This document shows, piece after piece, positions 1 to 5,296 of a stretch of DNA of 5,296 nt. Numbering within the stretch: the stretch's first letter is position 1; every line of letters starts with the position of its first letter. The position numbers and the translations under genes were made by a program. The notes below the pieces were generated by a model. That model was not told the DNA's origin, did not search any database, and saw nothing but the letters and a program-made list of their open reading frames with translations. The stretch is from Deltaproteobacteria bacterium (GTDB lineage Bacteria; Myxococcota_A; Polyangia; Haliangiales; Haliangiaceae): assembly GCA_013696695.1 (NCBI GenBank), contig JACCYD010000349.1, forward strand, positions 1 through 5,296, written 5' to 3'.

Positions 1-936
1 GCCGCAGCAGCCGCCGACGAGGTTCAGCATGCCCTCGCGTGCGAACGCGCCGAGCACGGACGCCATGTGCTCCGGCGTGTCGTCGTAGCCGCCGAACTCG
101 TTCGGCAACCCGGCGTTCGGATAACACGCGACGGGCATGCCGGCGATCCGTGCGAGCTCCGCGACGTGCGGGCGCATGTCGTCTGCGCCGAGCGCGCAGT
201 TGATCGAGACCGCCAGCAGATTCGCGTGCGAGATCGAGTTGAAGAACGCCTCGACGGTCTGCCCCGACAGCGTGCGACCCGAGCGATCCGGAATCGTCAC
301 CGACGCGATCACCGGCACGCGCTTCACTCCCTGCGCGAACAGCTCCTCGAACGCGTACAGCGCCGCCTTGCAGTTGAGCGTGTCGATGTGCGTCTCGGTG
401 AGGATCAGATCGACGCCGCCTTCGATCAGCGCCCGGGCTTGCTCGGCAAAGGCATCGACGAGCTGCCGGAAGGTCACCGCGCGCGCACCCGGGTCGTTGA
501 CGTCGGGCGACAGCGATGCGGTCTTGGTGGTCGGGCCGATCGACCCGGCCACCCAGCGCGGCTTGCCGTCCTCCTTCTCCGCGCGCTCGGCGGCGCGACG
601 GGCGACCCGGGCTGCGGCGAGGTTGAGGTCGCGCACGATCACCGGCGACTCGAGCCCGTAATCGGCGAGCGCGAGCGAGGTCGCGGTGAACGTATTGGTC
701 TCGACGATGTCGGCGCCGGCGCGCAAGAACTGGAAGTGAATCTCCTCGATCGCCGCCGGCTTGGTCAGCACCAGCAGGTCGTTACAGCCCTTGAGCGGGT
801 GCGTGTGATCGCGGAACCGGTCGCCGCGCCACACCGCCTCGTCCGCGAGCTCGAGGCCTTGCACCATCGTGCCCATCGCGCCGTCGAGTACGACGATGCG
901 CTGTTGCGCCACGTCGAGGAGGCGTTCGATCGACAT
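1..936 (-). CDS. metH: Cobalamin-dependent methionine synthase, N-terminal homocysteine-binding domain (partial, 3' end outside window)
   Basis: Reading the minus strand from ATG at 936 gives 312 open codons running off the left edge. The protein begins MSIERLLDVAQQRIVVLDGA and matches the zinc-dependent homocysteine S-methyltransferase domain throughout: LDGAMGTM (18-24), NDLLVLTKP (52-60), ADIVETNTF (75-83), GSIGPTTKTASLSPDVNDP (121-139), SGRTLSGQT (219-227), NCALG (246-250), PNAGLPN (276-282) and GGCCG (308-312). The three zinc ligands known in E. coli MetH (Cys247, Cys310, Cys311) fall at the same residue numbers here. The reaction is transfer of the methyl group from methyl-cobalamin to homocysteine, making methionine in the cytoplasm. 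Full MetH proteins are about 1200 aa with folate, cobalamin and activation domains, which would lie to the left; a split, shorter protein cannot be excluded. The ATG start agrees with the usual MetH N-terminus. A weak purine-rich AAGGGTGGT lies 13 bases upstream (957-950); an in-frame GTG at 981 is a less likely start. Confidence 0.96.
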   Translation of the reverse strand, partial: MSIERLLDVAQQRIVVLDGAMGTMVQGLELADEAVWRGDRFRDHTHPLKGCNDLLVLTKPAAIEEIHFQFLRAGADIVETNTFTATSLALADYGLESPVIVRDLNLAAARVARRAAERAEKEDGKPRWVAGSIGPTTKTASLSPDVNDPGARAVTFRQLVDAFAEQARALIEGGVDLILTETHIDTLNCKAALYAFEELFAQGVKRVPVIASVTIPDRSGRTLSGQTVEAFFNSISHANLLAVSINCALGADDMRPHVAELARIAGMPVACYPNAGLPNEFGGYDDTPEHMASVLGAFAREGMLNLVGGCCG

Positions 937-1023
937 CCCGGCGTGATTACCACCCTTTGCAAACCGGCGCCAAAGCCCCACAACGGATCTGCGCGGCTCC
1001 CCGGAGGTTTGGTATCGTAGGCC
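937..1023. promoter_or_regulatory. Divergent intergenic region between metH and the first lipoprotein gene
   Basis: This 87-bp gap separates two genes read in opposite directions, so it must hold the start signals for both unless transcription enters from farther away. On the plus strand it contains TGGTATCGT just before the lipoprotein GTG. On the minus strand the same bases read TACGATA, a 4-of-6 match to a -10 box, which would give metH a leader of about 70 bases. I see no SAM- or SAH-riboswitch-like core and no T-rich terminator. Promoter roles are inferred from position and sequence only. Confidence 0.5.
1010..1018 (+). promoter_or_regulatory. Extended -10 promoter element of first lipoprotein gene (probable leaderless start)
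   Basis: TGGTATCGT reads as an extended -10 (TGn followed by TATCGT, 4 of 6 to TATAAT). It ends five bases before the GTG at 1024, so the transcript would begin at or very near the start codon. The same element with the same five-base gap precedes the downstream paralog. No convincing -35 hexamer is visible, as is usual for extended -10 promoters. A GGAGGT at 1003-1008 resembles a Shine-Dalgarno sequence but lies 15 bases from the GTG, too far for normal use. Confidence 0.4.
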
Positions 1024-2898
1024 GTGCACATGCGCTGGTTGGCCGCGTATGGCTGCGTGATCGGAGGGTGTTTCTCACCGGCCCCGCCGATCGGGTTGCC
1101 CTGCGGCGATGGCCTGTCGTGTCCGGCAGGTCAGACCTGCGACATCATCTCGAACGAGTGCGGTTTGGAGAGCGAGGCGTCGATCCTGCGCGACGACACC
1201 GCCGCCGATTTCGCGATGGCCGGGGCCGACACGTCCCAGGTCGCGATCGAATCCCAGGGCTTCGTCGGTCCGATCCCGTACGTCACCGGCGCCGTCCGGC
1301 TCTCCGGCTACGACGGGTTGCTGCTGCCGGACCTCGGCGCGGCCTCGTTCGATGCGATCATCGCGAATCCGAAAACCGGCACGACGTTCGCGCGCAGCTC
1401 GCGGATCCTGTTCGGAGCCTCGAACCCACCAGGCCTCGGGATCGCGGATCCCGATAACGCCACGATCACCATCGAAGGTGAGATCGATCTCGACGCGATC
1501 GGCGCGTGGCGGTTCCAGCTGACCGCCAACGATCGGGGCTTCTTCGAGATCGCGCGGCCCGGCAGCGACGCCTTCGAGCGCATCGTCGAGGATGTCGACA
1601 CCGGCACGAGCAGCACGTTCGTCTCGGACGCGACGGGCTGGCACAAGTTCCGCGCGGCGTTCCAGGACGCCGCGAGCTTCTTCGACTTCGAGCTCCTCTA
1701 CGACCCGCCGAATGTCTCGGGCAACGGGCTCCGCGAGGTCCCGAGCGACTTCCTCCGCGCGCCGGCGACCGACGTCTCGGGGTTGCTGGTCGACGGCTTC
1801 GAGCACGCGAATCTGCTGTTCCACCGCGGGGCGATCGTGAGTGGCGATCCGCTGACCGACGTCACCTTGCCCATGGACCCGCTCGGCCTTCCGGTCGGCA
1901 TCGGCGCCTTCTCGCTCCGGTGGAGCGGTCAGGTCCTGGTCGACGACGACGGCGACTACACGTTCGCGCTCGACACCTTCGGCGGGCACCGCCTGTGGAT
2001 CGACGGCGTGCTGGTGGCCGACGCGTTCTCGTTCGCCGCCGCGCAATCCACGACCGAGCCGGTCACGTTGCGCGCGGGCTGGCACGATGTGGTGCTCGAC
2101 CTCAACAAGGACGGTGGCACCACCGGCCGGCTCGCGTTCAGCGTGACGAGCGGCCAGTTCCCCAACGGCGTGATCCCCGCCGATCACCTTCGCCCGGTGC
2201 CCGGGCGCGTCGCGCGCTTCCTCAGCGACCGCAACACCACGGCGCTTGCGATTCCGGACGGCAACGGCACGTCGGCGGTTCGCAGCCTGACCCTCGACCT
2301 GCCGGCGAGCCTTGCCACCACGCAGGAGATTCGCGGCGGGATCGACGTCGAGGCCGCCAACCTCGCCACGATCTCGCTGGTGATCAATCCGCCGGCGGGG
2401 GCCAACGTCGTGGTCGCCGACTTCGGCTCGATGAGTGGCACGGGCACCAGGTTCCACCACGTGCTGCTCGCTCCCTCGAACCTCGGCACGTTCTGGCAGT
2501 TCCTCGGCACCGACAACCTGCTCGACTTGCAGACCGGCAGCATCCTCAGCGTCCACCTCACCGTGGTCTACGACGGCAGCATCGCTCCATTCGCCACGGC
2601 GTATCGCTACGAGTCGGCGGTACGCGAGCTCGGAGATGCCGTCGCATTCGAGCGCATCGCGTGGACCACGCGTCAGGCCGCGGATGACGCCGCCGTCGTC
2701 GTCAAGCTGCGGACCTGCGACACCGAGGAAGCGTGTGCCGAGGAGCCTTACACCGCGGTGGAAAACACGGGTGTGCCGGGGGTCGAGCCGCGGCGGTTCG
2801 TCCAATACGCGGTCGAGATGACCAGCAGCGGCGACGTGCCAACGGCGCTCGACGCGATCGAGCTGCGCTACTTCGTCCGCGGCGCGCCCGGGCAGTGA
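1024..2898 (+). CDS. PA14/P-domain-like surface lipoprotein, upstream copy of tandem pair
   Basis: This is a 624-aa predicted lipoprotein with no recognised enzyme motif. The GTG at 1024 is preceded directly by an in-frame TAG (1018-1020), so only this GTG or the ATG at 1030 can be the start; the GTG gives the longer signal and matches the paralog's layout. A short signal ends in a lipobox (VIGGC, Cys16); Phe follows the Cys, with no Asp at +2, which fits outer-membrane sorting. A four-Cys module follows (C27, C33, C39, C46; CPAGQTCD). Residues 145-233 form a first PA14-like unit (GAWRF 160-164, GWHKF 205-209). Residues 290-394 form a clearer second one (W300-G302, DDDGDYTF 307-314, RLWIDG 323-328, AGWHD 351-355, IPADHL 384-389). 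Residues 396-518 resemble a proprotein-convertase P domain (AIPDGNG near 409, NPPAG, FWQFLGTD 490-497, LQTG 502-505). The C-terminus has C565 and C571 and RRFVQYAVE (590-598). PA14 domains are often carbohydrate-binding, so a surface binding or adhesion role is plausible but unproven. The domain calls are by eye; the reading frame itself is supported by the paralog. Confidence 0.9.
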   Translation: MHMRWLAAYGCVIGGCFSPAPPIGLPCGDGLSCPAGQTCDIISNECGLESEASILRDDTAADFAMAGADTSQVAIESQGFVGPIPYVTGAVRLSGYDGLLLPDLGAASFDAIIANPKTGTTFARSSRILFGASNPPGLGIADPDNATITIEGEIDLDAIGAWRFQLTANDRGFFEIARPGSDAFERIVEDVDTGTSSTFVSDATGWHKFRAAFQDAASFFDFELLYDPPNVSGNGLREVPSDFLRAPATDVSGLLVDGFEHANLLFHRGAIVSGDPLTDVTLPMDPLGLPVGIGAFSLRWSGQVLVDDDGDYTFALDTFGGHRLWIDGVLVADAFSFAAAQSTTEPVTLRAGWHDVVLDLNKDGGTTGRLAFSVTSGQFPNGVIPADHLRPVPGRVARFLSDRNTTALAIPDGNGTSAVRSLTLDLPASLATTQEIRGGIDVEAANLATISLVINPPAGANVVVADFGSMSGTGTRFHHVLLAPSNLGTFWQFLGTDNLLDLQTGSILSVHLTVVYDGSIAPFATAYRYESAVRELGDAVAFERIAWTTRQAADDAAVVVKLRTCDTEEACAEEPYTAVENTGVPGVEPRRFVQYAVEMTSSGDVPTALDAIELRYFVRGAPGQ

Positions 2899-2947
2899 CC
2901 CACACACGGGCATGACCACCAGGCCGTTCCGCCGGCTGGCGGTCCTC

Positions 2948-2956
2948 TGTTATCGT
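2948..2956 (+). promoter_or_regulatory. Extended -10 promoter element of second lipoprotein gene (probable leaderless start)
   Basis: TGTTATCGT matches the upstream copy's TGGTATCGT at eight of nine bases and again ends five bases before a GTG (2962). It lies in a 63-bp gap after the first gene's TGA, so the second gene probably has its own promoter rather than relying only on read-through. No Shine-Dalgarno sequence is visible at normal spacing, which agrees with a leaderless transcript. The match could also simply be a relic of the duplication. Confidence 0.4.
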
Positions 2957-2961
2957 GGATC

Positions 2962-4818
2962 GTGGGCCGATTCTGCCAGGCGATGCTGTGTGCCATCGCG
3001 GGTGCCGGCTGCTTCTCGCCGACCGCACCGGTCGGGCTGCCGTGCACTGCGGACAACGAGTGCCCCGACGGTCAGACCTGCGACATCATCACGCGCGAGT
3101 GCGGCGGCGAATCCGATACCACCGCGCTGCGCGACGATTCGTTCGAAGACTTCACCGCCGCGGGCGCGTATCTCGACGAGGTCAGCGTGGAGCAGGGCGG
3201 CTTCGTCGGGCCGATCGGATACTTCACCGGCGGCCTCAAGGTGACCGGGATCAACGGCGAGTTCGCGAATGCGTCGACGACGACCTTCGATCAGGTGATG
3301 GCGATGCCGATCGCCGGGACCGGCATCGTGCGCTCGCTCGACATCGACTACGACCAGGGGACTCCGATCGGAGTCGGCACCACCGCCGTGGACGATGTCT
3401 CCGTCGCGCTCGAAGGAGAGCTCGACTTCACGTCTGCCGGCGCGTGGCAACTCGACCTGTTCTGCGACGACGACGGCTTCCTCGACATCGCCGCGCCGGG
3501 CAGCGACTTCGAGCGCGTGCTCGACTGTGCGTTTCCGACCACCGCGAACGCGACCTACACGGTCGCGTCGCCCGGATGGCACCGGATTCGCGGGGCGTTC
3601 TCCGACAGCGGCGGCATGGGCATGCAGTATCGGCTGCGCCTGAACGATCCGACGGTGTCGGGTGGCTCGTCGGTACCGGTGGGCGATCGGATGCGCGTGC
3701 GTGCGGACAACCTGCCGGGCCTCGTGATCGATGGTTTCGATCAACCATTCACGATCGACTATCGAGGCTCGACGATCGTCGCGTCGCCCGATCAGGACTA
3801 CGGCACGGACCCGTACGCGATCGTGATCGGCATCGGCGCGTACACGCTCCGCACATCGGGCCAGCTACTGATCGATACCGAAGGTGACTACACGTTCCAG
3901 ATCGATTCGGTGCACGGCCATCGCGCGTGGCTCGACAACGCCGAGATCGCTAACAGCATGAGCGCCGGTCCCGAGATCACGGTGACGTCTGCGGTGCACC
4001 TGGTGCCCGGGTGGCACGACTTCGTGATCGACGTCCACAAGAACGGCGGCAGCGGCAATCCGAGGCTGGCGTTCACGATTGCGTCGGGGCCCGGTGGTGC
4101 GCGCCCGATCGCCACGGATCACGTCCGCGCGATCGTCGGCCGCGCGCAGCGGTTCGCCACCGGCCGCAACACCACACCGGTCCCGATCGCCGAGGGCGGT
4201 ATCGGTAGTCGCTCGCTGTTCCTCGAGCGCCCGGCCGGCTTCGTTCCCGAGATCATCGACGTCGGCTTCGATCTCGATCACGGCGCGCTGCCCACGCTCT
4301 CGGTGACGCTCGATCCACCGAACGGCGCGGCCACGACGCTGGTCGCGGTCGGCGATCTGCCGACAGCTACCGTTCCGCTCTACGTGATCCGCACGATGCC
4401 GGCGGCGACGGGTGGCGCGGACTGGACGTTCACGGTCACCGATGGCAACGGCGCCGACGGCCAGACTGGTGCGCTGCTGATGGCCGCGATCACGATGACC
4501 GGCGATGGCGGCAGCGCGCCGTTTCCCACTGCGTTCCGCTACGTCTCCGCCCCGCGCGAGCTGCCGGAGATCGTCGCGTTCGGCACCGTGCGCTGGGCGC
4601 TCCGGCAGGCAGCGGATCCGAGCGTGGCCAAGGTGTCGGTGCGCAGCTGCGACGACGCCACCGCCTGCGAGACCGAGACGTTTACCGAGGTCACGTTCGA
4701 CGCCGTGCCGAGCATCGCGCCGCGCCGGTTCGTGCAGTACGCGGTCGAGCTCGCGACCGATGGCGACGTTCCGACTGCGCTCGACGCGATCGAGATCAAC
4801 TACATCGCTCGGCTCTGA
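2962..4818 (+). CDS. PA14/P-domain-like surface lipoprotein, downstream copy of tandem pair
   Basis: This 618-aa predicted lipoprotein is the paralog of the gene just upstream. GTG at 2962 gives MGRFCQAMLCAIAGAGC with the likely lipidated Cys at 17; the in-frame ATG at 2983 would leave a signal of only nine residues with no positive charge, so GTG is preferred. The Cys module is C28, C34, C40, C47 (CPDGQTCD). The first PA14-like unit (about 145-232) has W162 and GWHRI (205-209). The second (about 285-390) has EGDYTF (307-312), HRAWLDN (320-326) and GWHDF (350-354). The P-domain-like module (about 394-512) is better preserved than in the upstream copy: a strand with LDPPNGA (450-456), then DWTFTVTD (487-494) and GQTGAL (500-505), echoing the GxWTLxVxD and DxGxL signatures of that family. 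The C-terminal module has C563, C569 and RRFVQYAVE (588-596). Unlike its partner it carries C168 and C189 in the first PA14-like unit, a possible extra disulfide, and lacks the partner's tryptophan at the start of the second (T298 replaces W300). Function is unknown; surface binding is the best guess. Confidence 0.9.
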   Translation: MGRFCQAMLCAIAGAGCFSPTAPVGLPCTADNECPDGQTCDIITRECGGESDTTALRDDSFEDFTAAGAYLDEVSVEQGGFVGPIGYFTGGLKVTGINGEFANASTTTFDQVMAMPIAGTGIVRSLDIDYDQGTPIGVGTTAVDDVSVALEGELDFTSAGAWQLDLFCDDDGFLDIAAPGSDFERVLDCAFPTTANATYTVASPGWHRIRGAFSDSGGMGMQYRLRLNDPTVSGGSSVPVGDRMRVRADNLPGLVIDGFDQPFTIDYRGSTIVASPDQDYGTDPYAIVIGIGAYTLRTSGQLLIDTEGDYTFQIDSVHGHRAWLDNAEIANSMSAGPEITVTSAVHLVPGWHDFVIDVHKNGGSGNPRLAFTIASGPGGARPIATDHVRAIVGRAQRFATGRNTTPVPIAEGGIGSRSLFLERPAGFVPEIIDVGFDLDHGALPTLSVTLDPPNGAATTLVAVGDLPTATVPLYVIRTMPAATGGADWTFTVTDGNGADGQTGALLMAAITMTGDGGSAPFPTAFRYVSAPRELPEIVAFGTVRWALRQAADPSVAKVSVRSCDDATACETETFTEVTFDAVPSIAPRRFVQYAVELATDGDVPTALDAIEINYIARL

Positions 4819-4826
4819 ACATCGAG

Positions 4827-4832
4827 TACAGT
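4827..4832 (+). promoter_or_regulatory. Possible -10 element for the cystathionine beta-synthase gene
   Basis: TACAGT lies eight bases before the ATG at 4841, in the 22-bp gap after the second lipoprotein gene. It matches TATAAT at four of six positions and would give a leader of zero to two bases. No TGn extension or Shine-Dalgarno sequence is visible. The gene could equally be transcribed by read-through from the lipoprotein gene, since no terminator separates them. Confidence 0.25.
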
Positions 4833-4840
4833 GCGCGGCG

Positions 4841-5296
4841 ATGCCAGCACAGATCCTCGACTCGATTCTCGACGCCGTCGGTCACACGCCGATGGTGCGG
4901 CTCCACAGCGTGACGAAGGGGATCGACTGCGAGGTCCTCGCGAAGTGCGAGTTCATGAATCCCGGCGGCAGCGTGAAGGACCGCATCGGTGTCCGCATGC
5001 TGCTCGACGCCGAGAAGTCGGGCCGCATCAAGCCGGGCGATACGCTGATCGAGCCGACGTCCGGTAACACCGGCATCGGCATCGCGATGGCGGCCGCCGC
5101 GCGCGGCTACCGCGTGATCATCACGCTCCCCGAGAAGATGTCGCAGGAGAAGCAGGTGGTGCTCGAGGCGCTCGGCGCCGAGATCATTCGCACGCCCACC
5201 GAAGCGGCGTGGGATTCCCCCGAGAGCCACATCGGCGTCGCGCGCCGGCTCAAGGAAGTGATTCCTAACTCTCACATCCTCGATCAGTACTCGAAC
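4841..5296 (+). CDS. Cystathionine beta-synthase, N-terminal part of catalytic domain (partial, 3' end outside window)
   Basis: ATG at 4841 opens 152 codons that run off the right edge. The product is a fold-type II pyridoxal-phosphate enzyme: the cofactor lysine is K46 in NPGGSVKDR (40-48) and the substrate loop is TSGNTG (73-78). The spacing from K46 to N76 equals that from K119 to N149 in human cystathionine beta-synthase. Signatures that favour this enzyme over cysteine synthase are ELAKCEF-like VLAKCEF (32-38), LPEKMSQEK (96-104), RTPTEAAWDSPESHIGVA (117-134) and PNSHILDQYSN (142-152), all close to the eukaryotic-type sequence. It would condense serine with homocysteine to cystathionine in the cytoplasm. 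The protein starts almost directly at the catalytic fold, so the heme-binding N-terminal extension of animal enzymes is absent. Whether regulatory CBS domains follow cannot be seen. It could instead be a dual-use O-acetylserine-dependent enzyme of the same clade. Confidence 0.93.
   Translation, partial: MPAQILDSILDAVGHTPMVRLHSVTKGIDCEVLAKCEFMNPGGSVKDRIGVRMLLDAEKSGRIKPGDTLIEPTSGNTGIGIAMAAAARGYRVIITLPEKMSQEKQVVLEALGAEIIRTPTEAAWDSPESHIGVARRLKEVIPNSHILDQYSN

Larger units (their letters stand above)
1024..4818 (+). repeat. Tandem gene duplication (two diverged paralogs)
   Basis: The two lipoprotein genes are collinear over their whole length, with conserved tryptophans at identical residue numbers in the first PA14-like unit (W162 and W206 in both) and identical Cys spacing in the N-terminal module. 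At DNA level most of the repeat has drifted, but a 21-base perfect match remains (1129-1149 versus 3070-3090, encoding GQTCDII), and an 18-base match (GCGCTCGACGCGATCGAG) near both 3' ends encodes ALDAIE. The upstream extended -10 element is also shared, so the duplicated unit probably included the promoter. Confidence 0.85.

Noticed and set aside
67..1020. A 317-codon plus-strand open frame over the metH region
   Set aside because: The minus strand encodes an unmistakable MetH domain with all three zinc-ligand cysteines at their E. coli positions; the plus frame is a shadow.
937..1023. SAM or SAH riboswitch upstream of metH
   Set aside because: Such elements often control metH, but the minus-strand leader shows no recognisable conserved core and is short.
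1126..1140. Perfect interrupted palindrome GCAGGTCAGACCTGC, considered as an operator
   Set aside because: It lies inside coding sequence for AGQTC in the Cys-rich module, and the paralog keeps only the inner GGTCAGACC, as expected from codon conservation rather than a binding site.
1075..2919. A 614-codon open frame on the minus strand antisense to the first lipoprotein gene
   Set aside because: Its product is Arg/Glu/Asp/Val-rich with no recognisable motif, and long antisense frames are expected opposite GC-biased genes. The plus-strand frame has a signal peptide, domain motifs and a paralog.
2929..2942. Short GC hairpin (CCGCC, loop GGCT, GGCGG) between the two lipoprotein genes, considered as a terminator
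   Set aside because: The stem is only five base pairs and is not followed by a T-tract. In this GC content such a hairpin is expected by chance, though it lies in the -35 area of the second gene's promoter.
2950..3744. A 264-codon minus-strand open frame opposite the second lipoprotein gene
   Set aside because: It has the same Arg- and Val-rich low-complexity composition as other shadow frames and no supporting motif or start signal.

Overview
The window is GC-rich DNA carrying four genes that fill almost all of it. At each edge is a homocysteine-metabolism gene cut off by the window: on the minus strand the N-terminal part of cobalamin-dependent methionine synthase (metH, 1-936), and on the plus strand the first 152 codons of a pyridoxal-phosphate cystathionine beta-synthase (4841-5296). 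Between them, on the plus strand, lie two consecutive paralogous lipoprotein genes (1024-2898 and 2962-4818; 624 and 618 aa).

Organism: high GC, strong G/C bias at third codon positions, GTG starts, and secreted lipoproteins that open with a small four-cysteine module (CP.GQTCD type) followed by many beta domains all suggest a myxobacterium-like lineage (Myxococcota or a relative). This is inference from style; there is no rRNA or marker gene to settle it.

Layout: metH is transcribed leftward from an 87-bp divergent region (937-1023). The two lipoprotein genes point right, 63 bp apart. They share the same domain order: lipoprotein signal, Cys-rich module, N-terminal beta region, two PA14-like modules, a proprotein-convertase P-domain-like module, and a C-terminal module with a CD(x)4C pair and an RRFVQYAVE strand. 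By eye they are roughly 40% identical, so they are an old tandem duplication. The cystathionine beta-synthase gene starts 22 bp after the second lipoprotein gene.

Function: MetH and cystathionine beta-synthase act at the homocysteine branch point (remethylation to methionine versus condensation with serine to cystathionine). The lipoproteins have no recognisable catalytic motif and look like surface or periplasmic binding or adhesion proteins; nothing visible ties them to sulfur metabolism. The most notable points are the unusual PA14-PA14-P-like architecture without an enzyme domain, the tandem pair with copy-specific differences, and an identical extended -10 element placed five bases before the GTG of both copies, which suggests leaderless transcripts. 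I see no CRISPR array, tRNA, rRNA, insertion sequence or clear terminator.
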